This document shows positions 1 to 5,236 of a stretch of DNA of 5,309 nucleotides, piece by piece (position 1 is the stretch's first letter; each line of letters starts with the position of its first letter). This stretch comes from JBLIOB01 sp047639575 (GTDB lineage Bacteria > Bacteroidota > Bacteroidia > Flavobacteriales_D > Parvicellaceae). Position numbers and translations under genes: made by a program. Below the pieces are notes generated by a model. It saw only the letters and a program-made list of their open reading frames with translations. It did no database searches and was not told the DNA's origin. Location: positions 1 through 5,309 of the forward strand of contig JBLIOB010000293.1 in NCBI GenBank assembly GCA_047639575.1, given 5' to 3'.

Positions 1-13
1 AGTGGACTCAACA

Positions 14-922
14 ATGCTCGTTTGAATAATTAACACGCTACCGCTTACTTTTTTCTTTTTATTATTTTTCACGTTGGTCAGTGGGCAAAACCTGAAAGTG
101 GAAGGAGAAGCTACCGTAGCTGGAAATATGGAAGTTACGGGCAAGATAAAGATAGGCAATATGGCTGCTACGAATAGTGATAGTATATTAGTATTGGGAA
201 GTGATGGAATATTGGGTTTGAGGCAATCATCAAGTTTGAACACGATTCTTCTCAATGCCTTTGCTAATAAGAATTAGACATTTACCTCAGACAGTACAGG
301 CACTGTGATGGATAAAGCAGGCAATGAATATAATACTGTGAAGATCGGCTCCCAATGGTGGATGGCAGAGAATCTGCGAACGACGAAGTTTAGTGATGGG
401 AGTGCGATAACCTATGCAGCAAGTAATGCAGCATGGGATTCTCTAACTGCAGGCGGATATAGTTTTTATGATACAAAAGGTAGGGGATACAGCACCTATT
501 CTCAAGAGACTTATGGAGCGTTGTACAATTGGCATGCCGTAAATGATAGCAAGGGACTATGTCCCTCGGGCTGGCATGTACCGAGGGATGATGTCACAGG
601 AGGATATAGTGAGTGGCAGACATTAGAGAATTACTTAGGTCCCAATGCCGGTACAAAGTTGAAGACCATAAGTGGTTGGTATAATGCTTCCGGAGATTTC
701 ACCAATGGTGGAGATTATACGAGTGGTTTTTTAGGGCTTCCGGGCGGCTACCGTAACACTAGTGGAGGATTCTTCGTTGTTGGCCTCAGCGGCTACTGGT
801 GGAGTGCATCAGAGTATACAACCAATGCCTGGTTCCGCATCCTGTACTACGACAATGGCGTTGTCGTAAGGTACGACGCCACTAAGGAGTTGGGCTTGTC
901 AGTGCGTTGTCTCAGGGATTGA
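14..922 (+). pseudogene. Secreted FISUMP-domain protein gene interrupted by two in-frame stops
   Basis: A single reading frame runs from the ATG at 14 to the TGA at 920-922 and is broken only by TGA at 23-25 and TAG at 275-277. After the first stop the frame encodes a hydrophobic segment (NTLPLTFFFLLFFTLVSG, about 32-85) followed by QN. With the ATG and a sense codon such as Arg in place of TGA this would be a good Sec signal peptide, cleaved near SG/QN. Residues from about 86 to 274 form a short repeat-like, beta-strand-prone region (KVEGEATVAGNMEVTGKI), a style I associate with Bacteroidota surface or fibre-like proteins. After the TAG the frame continues TFTSDSTGTVMDKAGNEYN straight into the FISUMP domain, where the family normally starts. 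Both stops could arise by one substitution. Other genes here use TAA, TAG and TGA as terminators, so a changed genetic code is unlikely. Alternatives are a sequencing error or initiation at TTG 74 and GTG 305 as two separate ORFs. Confidence 0.65.
305..922 (+). CDS. FISUMP domain-containing protein (intact 3' part of the interrupted gene)
   Basis: This 205-residue open frame starts at GTG 305 or ATG 308 and carries a near-complete FISUMP domain (Fibrobacter succinogenes major paralogous domain), a family of secreted or surface proteins of unknown biochemical function. Visible hallmarks are the opening VKIGSQWWMAENL at about residues 12-24, YGALYNW at 70-76, the CPSGWHVP core at 86-93, LPGGYR at 145-150, YWWSASE at 164-170 and the closing LSVRCLRD at 198-205. 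Two cysteines (in CPSGW and RCLRD) are typical and may pair. The domain is full length, but this fragment alone has no signal peptide: the export signal lies upstream behind the TAG at 275-277. If expressed from 305 the product would stay in the cytoplasm, which is unlikely for this family. The ORF is therefore best read as the surviving part of the gene starting at 14. Confidence 0.75.
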   Translation: MMDKAGNEYNTVKIGSQWWMAENLRTTKFSDGSAITYAASNAAWDSLTAGGYSFYDTKGRGYSTYSQETYGALYNWHAVNDSKGLCPSGWHVPRDDVTGGYSEWQTLENYLGPNAGTKLKTISGWYNASGDFTNGGDYTSGFLGLPGGYRNTSGGFFVVGLSGYWWSASEYTTNAWFRILYYDNGVVVRYDATKELGLSVRCLRD

Positions 923-1130
923 CAATTTGTGTATTTGACAATTTATTACCGCGTAAGCGGACGCGTTATAAAAATAATGGTACGGTGTTACGGTGTTATG
1001 ATTTGCCTGTCTTTAAAGAGGCTCCAGAATATAATTTCAGTAGTAACATTTAACCTTCCTTTCGTGAGATACCTATATGCACCAGTAATATTTAACGAGG
1101 GATTTGTGAAACTTCGAATTATCAGATATT

Positions 1131-1427
1131 TTACCCTAACTGGTTCACTTTCATTTGAAGATTTTCAGCTTTTTTACCACCAGGGAAACCCACGGATAAC
1201 TCGTAAATTGAATCATTTAATAGTAGCTTTATAGATGAGTGTTTGAACGTCAATCGCTTCCTGTCGATGGTAGATGCCGAAGATAAAATAGAGCAGTGGC
1301 GGGGAGGGGACTCCAAATACTCCGTAAAAATTGACCGCCAAACTAATGGGGAGAGGACAGTTTGTGTATTCAAAGCCGCCCATCCGCATTCGCGGTTCCT
1401 TCCCTTGAAAGCCTCCCAGGCTTTCAT
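1131..1427 (-). CDS. Weak hypothetical ORF, 98 residues
   Basis: I do not recognise this protein. It is open from an ATG at 1427 to TAA at 1131-1133 and lies 153 bases downstream of the channel gene on the same strand. The C-terminal third (ELSVGFPGGKKAENLQMK) looks protein-like and uses AT-rich codons. The N-terminal part is rich in Trp, Arg, Cys and Ser from a GC-rich stretch and starts inside a 9-bp hairpin, which argues against translation. A second - strand frame (988-1134) continues immediately after its stop in another register, so a decayed gene is possible. The + strand also has open frames across the same bases. It is listed only because it cannot be excluded. Confidence 0.18.
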   Translation of the reverse strand: MKAWEAFKGRNRECGWAALNTQTVLSPLVWRSIFTEYLESPPRHCSILSSASTIDRKRLTFKHSSIKLLLNDSIYELSVGFPGGKKAENLQMKVNQLG

Positions 1428-1481
1428 TCTGCTGTTGCAGAAATCAGTTGGTCATCCCACGTTTTTTGGCGTTTGGGGGAC
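1384..1481. other. Cluster of consecutive inverted repeats, candidate structured RNA or repeat element
   Basis: Four hairpins follow one another over 98 bases. The first is ccgc/gcgg with a 4-base loop (1384-1395). The second is a perfect 9-bp stem tgaaagcct/aggctttca with a ccc loop (1406-1426). The third is a perfect 6-bp stem ttctgc/gcagaa with a tgtt loop (1427-1442), which abuts the second with no gap. The fourth is a bulged stem pairing gtc-a-tccca with tggg-g-gac across a 14-base loop (1451-1481). None is followed by a T-run on either strand, so ordinary intrinsic termination is not the obvious role. The arrangement would suit a structured RNA or a palindromic repeat element (REP-like). 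The stems were found by eye; no folding energy or conservation has been computed. Confidence 0.35.
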
Positions 1482-1580
1482 GTTTTATTGCGGCGTTTGG
1501 GGCGAAAAGAGGATAGGGGCGGTATTTTGTTTGGTTTTGGGTTAGGATAAGTTCCTTGGAAGGAGAATGTCCATTATTTC

Positions 1581-2576
1581 TTAATCTTGGAATTCATTTG
1601 GAAATTGGTTAGAGTAGTTATGGCGATTATCTAAAACATGATTTATCAATCCATTCAACGATTCAGCGGATAAACCCTCACTATTTTCTTTAGACAATTG
1701 GACGATTTTTCTACTTTTCGTTTCCTTTTTGCGGTTTATCATGTCATTTTTAAAGACAATCGTTCGATAAGGGTGGGGTATTTCAATTCCATTCTCGTCA
1801 AATCTTCCTTTTATACTTTTCAATACATCACAATGCAGGTCAAAGGCGTCATCATTATTTTTAGCCCAGGCATAGGCTTTCAGCGTTACAGAAAAATCTT
1901 TTAGGCTTATTAGCTTTACGTCAACAGAAGGTAGGTTGTCTTCTTTTTCCTGTGCATCCCTGTTATCTATATTTAGAGGATGTTTCATGATTTCCGCTCT
2001 AATTATTTCCATTGCTTTATTTATATCTGAATCGTAAGCAATGTTTATCTCAATGTGTTTTTTTACCTTTTCATCACTTATACTGCTATTGATAAGAGTT
2101 TCATCACTAATCTGGCTATTGGGTATAATTACTCTTCTGTTTTCGTAATCTTTAATTACTGTATGCCTTAGTGTGATTTCTTCAATTGTGCCTTTTCGAT
2201 TGTTTGATATTTCTATCGTGTCCCCAACTCTGAAGGGTTTGAATATTAAAATGAATACACCGCCAACGATATTTGAAATTGCTTTTTGAGAAGAAAAACC
2301 TATGATGGCAGCAAATATTCCTGCTCCTGCAAACAACGCAGCTCCAAGAGAATTGAAATAGGGTATTTTATAAAAAATCCAAAAGAATCCAATCGTATAC
2401 AAAATAAAACTGATTGAGTTCTTCAGGAAAATAAAATTAGTAGGATCAACTTTTAATTCTTTGCTATTTCTCTTTATAAAAAAGTTCAAAATTCGCCTTG
2501 TGATAAAAGAAAGAGAGAATACAATGAGTAGGGTTGCAGCAATCAGTATTGAATACTCTAATACTTCTTTGTTCAT
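1581..2576 (-). CDS. MscS-family small-conductance mechanosensitive ion channel
   Basis: This 331-residue inner-membrane protein is a channel that opens under membrane tension and releases solutes after hypo-osmotic shock; the family works as a homoheptamer. Three hydrophobic segments are visible: TM1 at about 8-30, TM2 at about 50-70 and the pore-lining TM3 at about 78-113. TM3 has the expected small-residue packing (AALFAGAGIFAAIIGF) followed by SSQKAISNIVGG and the exit motif FKPFRVGDTIEI at 112-123. The MscS beta domain follows (KGTIEEITLRHTVIKDYENR, then VIIPNSQI at 149-156). The alpha/beta domain runs to about 270 and ends FDENGIEIPHPYR. The ATG at 2576 is right because TM1 begins eight residues later. 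Beyond about 275 there is a charged, Ser/Asn-rich tail of about 55 residues absent from minimal MscS proteins. The gene follows groL after 109 bases on the same strand. Which MscS subfamily it belongs to, and its gating, cannot be read from sequence alone. Confidence 0.95.
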   Translation of the reverse strand: MNKEVLEYSILIAATLLIVFSLSFITRRILNFFIKRNSKELKVDPTNFIFLKNSISFILYTIGFFWIFYKIPYFNSLGAALFAGAGIFAAIIGFSSQKAISNIVGGVFILIFKPFRVGDTIEISNNRKGTIEEITLRHTVIKDYENRRVIIPNSQISDETLINSSISDEKVKKHIEINIAYDSDINKAMEIIRAEIMKHPLNIDNRDAQEKEDNLPSVDVKLISLKDFSVTLKAYAWAKNNDDAFDLHCDVLKSIKGRFDENGIEIPHPYRTIVFKNDMINRKKETKSRKIVQLSKENSEGLSAESLNGLINHVLDNRHNYSNQFPNEFQD

Positions 2577-2599
2577 ATAAGTAATTTTACAAATACCAA

Positions 2600-2657
2600 T
2601 TCATACACCTGTAGCCTAATCAACACTTTTAATGTCAGTAGGTATAAGGTGTATGAA
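2600..2657 (-). terminator. Perfect 11-bp inverted repeat between groL and the channel gene
   Basis: ttcatacacct at 2600-2610 is the exact reverse complement of aggtgtatgaa at 2647-2657, with a 36-base loop that allows a further short stem (CCTA with TAGG). It starts 28 bases past the groL stop and ends 23 bases before the channel start. In the - strand transcript it could form a terminator-like hairpin for groSL, but it is followed by TTGGTATTTG rather than a clean U-run. An operator or other protein-binding site for the channel gene is the main alternative. Confidence 0.35.
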
Positions 2658-2685
2658 CGGCACAATCTTTTAACATCTATAAAAA

Positions 2686-4308
2686 CTAATAACCACCATC
2701 AAAAGCAGGAGCATCTAAATTGCTTTCATTCAATGGCTTTTCAAATATGAGACATTCTGTGGTGAGCATCAATCCAGCAATAGAAGCTGCATTTTCAAGG
2801 GCAATTCGTGTGACTTTGGTTGGATCGATTACCCCAGATTCATATAGATTTTCGTATTGCTCATTTCGAGCGTTAAAACCATAATCAGCCTTACCTTCTT
2901 TGACCTTTTCAATAATCACTGAGCCACTTAATCCTGCATTGCGAACAATCTGTCTCAATGGCTCTTCAAGTGCTTTCTTAATGATGGAAACACCAGTGTT
3001 TTGATCTTCATTTTCACCTTTCAGCGATTCAATGGCCGAAATTCCCCTGATAAAAGCAACGCCACCACCTGGTACTATTCCCTCTTCCACAGCAGCTTTG
3101 GTTGCATTAAGTGCATCATCCACTCTGTCTTTCTTTTCTTTCATCTCTACTTCGGTAGTGGCTCCTACATACAAAACAGCCACACCACCAGATAATTTAG
3201 CCAACCTTTCTTTCAGTTTCTCTTTTTCATAATCAGATGATGTACTCTCTATCTGAGCTTTTAATTGGCTCACTCTGGCGGTGATTTTTTGCTTTATTCC
3301 ACCTCCATTCACAAGTGTGGTTGTATCCTTGTCTACAATAACCTTTTCTACTGTTCCCAAACTTTCCAGCTCTGTGCTTTCCAGTTTAAATCCTGTTTCC
3401 TCCGATATAACTGTTCCCCCTATCAGTATGGCAATATCTTCTAACAATTCCTTTCTGCGATCACCGAAACCAGGTGCTTTTATAGCCACAATTTTTAAAG
3501 ACCCTCTTAATTTATTAACCACCAAGGTGGATAAAGCATCACTGTCTACATCTTCTGCTATAATCAACAATGGCCTGCCTGCCTGAGATACTTTTTCAAG
3601 GATAGGTAGCAAATCTTTGATGCCTGAAATTTTTTTATCATAGAGTAAAACGTAAGGATTTTCAAATTGAGCTTCCATTTTCTCGGCATTCGTTACAAAG
3701 TAGGGAGAAATATATCCCCTATCCAGCTGCATGCCCTCTACCACTTTGACAGAGGTATCTATTCCTTTGGCTTCTTCTACTGTAATGACCCCTTCCTTGC
3801 CGACTTTTTCGACTGCTTCCGCAATCAACTTACCAATTGTGGCATCTCCATTGGCTGAAACCGTAGCGATTTGTTCAATTAATTGAAAATCGTCTCCAAC
3901 TTGCTTAGACTGTTTTTTGAGTTCAATGATTACTTGCTTAACTGCCAGATCAATACCTCTTTTCAAATCCATAGGGTTAGCTCCTGCCGCCACATTTTTT
4001 AACCCAACGGTCATAATAGCTTGTGCTAGTACCGTAGCAGTGGTGGTGCCATCACCTGCCAGATCAGCCGTTTTTGAAGCTACTTCTTTGACCATCTGCG
4101 CACCCATGTTTTCGGCAGGGTTCTTTAACTCCACTTCTTTAGCAACCGTTACACCATCCTTGGTAATTGTTGGTGCTCCGTAAGATTTCCCGATTACCAC
4201 ATTGCGACCTTTCGGCCCTAAGGTTACCTTTGCTGCATTGGCTAAAGCATCCACCCCATTTTTTAGGGCATTTCTTGCTTCAGTTCCAAAAAATATTTGT
4301 TTTGCCAT
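2686..4308 (-). CDS. groL: 60 kDa chaperonin GroEL
   Basis: This is the large chaperonin subunit: a double-ring tetradecamer in the cytoplasm that encloses unfolded proteins with GroES and uses ATP to refold them. The 540 residues cover the whole fold. Visible parts are TLGPKGRNV at 29-37, the nucleotide site GDGTTTATV at 85-93, the apical domain (GMQLDRGYISPYF at 192-204, IIAEDVDSDAL at 249-259), the return to the equatorial domain through VEMKEKKDRVDDALNAT at 387-403 with the catalytic Asp at 398, EEGIVPGGG at 408-416, and DPTKVTRIALENAASIAG at 495-512. The ATG at 4308 gives the standard MAKQ start and is preceded by an A-rich, purine-rich leader (AAAAAGAAGTAGAAATA). It sits 17 bases after groS. 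Oddity: the C-terminus is NLDAPAFDGGY, without the Gly-Gly-Met repeats that usually end bacterial GroEL. It may be a secondary copy, though that cannot be decided from one window. Confidence 0.99.
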   Translation of the reverse strand: MAKQIFFGTEARNALKNGVDALANAAKVTLGPKGRNVVIGKSYGAPTITKDGVTVAKEVELKNPAENMGAQMVKEVASKTADLAGDGTTTATVLAQAIMTVGLKNVAAGANPMDLKRGIDLAVKQVIIELKKQSKQVGDDFQLIEQIATVSANGDATIGKLIAEAVEKVGKEGVITVEEAKGIDTSVKVVEGMQLDRGYISPYFVTNAEKMEAQFENPYVLLYDKKISGIKDLLPILEKVSQAGRPLLIIAEDVDSDALSTLVVNKLRGSLKIVAIKAPGFGDRRKELLEDIAILIGGTVISEETGFKLESTELESLGTVEKVIVDKDTTTLVNGGGIKQKITARVSQLKAQIESTSSDYEKEKLKERLAKLSGGVAVLYVGATTEVEMKEKKDRVDDALNATKAAVEEGIVPGGGVAFIRGISAIESLKGENEDQNTGVSIIKKALEEPLRQIVRNAGLSGSVIIEKVKEGKADYGFNARNEQYENLYESGVIDPTKVTRIALENAASIAGLMLTTECLIFEKPLNESNLDAPAFDGGY

Positions 4309-4325
4309 TATTTCTACTTCTTTTT

Positions 4326-4610
4326 TTAGTGTGCTTCTTTGGTAATTCCGAAAATGTCTGACTCTTTCATGATAAGGGCTTCTACACCTTCCACAGTAAT
4401 TTTTGTCCCGGAGTACTTACCGTACAATACCGAATCTCCAACTTGTACGGTCATCGGTTCATCCTTTTTACCAGTACCAACTGCCAGTACTATTCCTTTC
4501 TGAGGACTTTCTTTGGCCGTATCGGGAATAATGATTCCTCCCTCTGATTTTTCTGCTGCAATATCTGCTTGAACCAATACTCTATCGGCAAGCGGTTTGA
4601 ATTTATGCAT
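4326..4610 (-). CDS. groS: 10 kDa co-chaperonin GroES
   Basis: This is the heptameric lid that caps GroEL and closes the folding chamber. The 94 residues match the normal family length of about 90-100. Visible features are the start HKFKPLADRVLV at 2-13, the mobile loop at about 16-34 carrying the hydrophobic GroEL-binding tripeptide region (GGIIIPDTAKE at 24-34), GTGKKDEP at 45-52, VGDSVLYGKYSGTKI at 57-71 and the closing ALIMKESDIFGI at 78-89. A short extra tail, TKEAH, follows the usual end. The ATG at 4610 places the conserved core correctly; its leader is A-rich with no Shine-Dalgarno, as is common in Bacteroidota. groL follows 17 bases downstream, so the two are surely co-transcribed. 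I found no CIRCE (TTAGCACTC inverted repeat) in the 281 bases upstream, so HrcA-type control is not indicated. Confidence 0.98.
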   Translation of the reverse strand: MHKFKPLADRVLVQADIAAEKSEGGIIIPDTAKESPQKGIVLAVGTGKKDEPMTVQVGDSVLYGKYSGTKITVEGVEALIMKESDIFGITKEAH

Positions 4611-4622
4611 GTTTCTATTTCG

Positions 4623-4883
4623 TTAATATTTTTGAAGCTCTGAAAAGAGCAATTCCAGTTCTAATCTGGTTTTATTGATCACCATTGTCCTATTTCTATT
4701 TGAGTGTGGTACCAGGCTGAGTTAAATCTGCTTTGGTTTGTTTATCCATCAATGTTTGATTACTTTCTAGAGTGGCTAAATGCAGGTCAATCAATTGACT
4801 GTTTCTATATTGAAGGTTCGCTGATTTGAGGATAGAGAGGACTCCAATATGTCCAAAACCAATGTGTCTACTTTCTCAATAGT
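4623..4883 (-). pseudogene. Coding-like stretch between cupin gene and groS, broken by two frame changes
   Basis: The 281-base gap upstream of groS reads like a small hydrophilic protein when frames are combined. The first frame (4883-4791) gives EKVDTLVLDILESSLSSNQ and ends at TGA 4791-4793. A second frame, one base different and open from 4875 to TAG 4696-4698, gives NSQLIDLHLATLESNQTLMD then KQTKADLTQPGTTLK. The first frame resumes as MVINKTRLELELLFSELQKY, starting at ATG 4685 and ending TAA 4623-4625, 12 bases before groS. Two compensating one-base indels would give one protein of about 86 residues, rich in Leu, Glu, Ser and Asn and likely helical. No family is recognised and no normal ATG is seen near the start (TTG 4862 is possible). 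Alternatives are independent short peptides, sequencing errors or a non-coding leader of groS. The reconstruction is inference. Confidence 0.35.
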
Positions 4884-4891
4884 TTACGTTT

Positions 4892-5236
4892 CTATAGGCT
4901 CACATCTTCATAACCACTTTTGATAACGGTAGATAGCATTTTAAATCGCTCATTAGCTTTCACTTTGTTGTTAGAATGCGCAGGAATAATCATCGTTTGC
5001 CCTGTTTTAACTTGAGTCGATATTTCATTTATAATCACTTCTGCTGTTCCATCTATTACCTGTATCATATTATCAAAAGGTGAAATTTTTGTGGCTAAGA
5101 TTTCTCCCATATCAAATGAGCAGAGGTTCACAGTACCTGTCTTTTTGCGTAGAATAGATTTTATTACAATAGATCCGGGCACATAGTCTACCACATCAGC
5201 TAGTTGATATGCTAATGAATGCTCTATACTGTCCAT
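4892..5236 (-). CDS. Small single-domain cupin protein
   Basis: This 114-residue protein has one cupin beta-barrel, a fold used by many small metal-binding enzymes and sensors; the function of this subfamily is not established. The order of motifs fits a widespread small-cupin family: the lead-in GSIVIKSILRKKTGTVNL at 21-38, FDMGE at 41-45, SPFDNMIQVIDGTAEVIIN at 52-70, VKTGQTMIIPA at 76-86 and KANERFKMLSTVIKS at 93-107. Relatives, as I remember them, carry EHTxPFD and PANxPHAV at the two metal-ligand positions. Here these read TKISPFD and PAHSNNKV, so both histidines are replaced (Lys50 and Asn90); a His at 87 sits three residues away from the usual place. Loss of metal binding is therefore plausible. 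The gene stands upstream of groS on the same strand. Its ATG overlaps the end of a possible upstream ORF by 13 bases, which hints at operon membership. Confidence 0.85.
   Translation of the reverse strand: MDSIEHSLAYQLADVVDYVPGSIVIKSILRKKTGTVNLCSFDMGEILATKISPFDNMIQVIDGTAEVIINEISTQVKTGQTMIIPAHSNNKVKANERFKMLSTVIKSGYEDVSL

Larger units (their letters stand above)
923..1580. other. Long region without a convincing gene
   Basis: About 660 bases lie between the end of the FISUMP gene and the end of the - strand channel gene, so two converging transcripts would meet here. Open frames of about 100 codons exist on both strands (929-1234 and 1243-1545 on +, 1131-1427 on -). None shows a motif I recognise, and they overlap each other. 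Small sequence features are an 8-base tandem repeat tacggtgt at 981-988 and 989-996, a 4-bp hairpin ccgc-gtaa-gcgg at 949-960, a near-identical 15-base pair of direct repeats (921-935 and 1356-1370), a cluster of strong inverted repeats at 1384-1481, and G-runs at 1475-1540 with ggcgtttgggg repeated at 1468 and 1492. The patch around 1380-1440 is about 55% GC, higher than the AT-rich flanks. It could be a repeat element, a structured RNA or gene debris. Confidence 0.55.

Noticed and set aside
14..922. Alternative genetic code or programmed stop read-through
   Set aside because: TAA, TAG and TGA all terminate other genes in the window, and two different stops in one gene fit decay better.
949..960. 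ccgc-gtaa-gcgg hairpin as a terminator for the FISUMP gene
   Set aside because: The stem is only 4 bp and is followed by acgcgttataaaaat rather than a T-run.
929..1234. + strand 101-codon open frame just after the FISUMP gene
   Set aside because: No motif, a mixed hydrophobic/basic composition, and equally open frames on the other strand. Not enough to call a gene.
1475..1535. G-quadruplex on the + strand
   Set aside because: G-runs are separated by loops of roughly 13-20 bases, too long for a confident call.
1243..1545. + strand 100-codon open frame
   Set aside because: It runs through the hairpin cluster and the G-rich repeats, and its translation is Trp/Cys/Phe-rich in the manner of non-coding GC-rich DNA.
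1698..1904. + strand open frame of 68 codons opposite the channel gene
   Set aside because: It is antisense to the well-supported MscS coding sequence and shows no domain of its own.
2577..2600. Bacteroidota-type promoter (TTG and TAnnTTTG) before the channel gene
   Set aside because: Only TATTTG is present, without the two-base spacer, and the upstream TTG is not at the usual distance.
3001..4361. Several + strand open frames of 60-100 codons opposite groL and groS
   Set aside because: They are antisense shadows of strongly conserved chaperonin genes, with no recognisable motif and unlikely compositions.
4611..4891. CIRCE heat-shock operator upstream of groS
   Set aside because: No TTAGCACTC/GAGTGCTAA pair or near match. 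The gctct-gaaa-agagc hairpin at 4637-4650 is too short and different in sequence.
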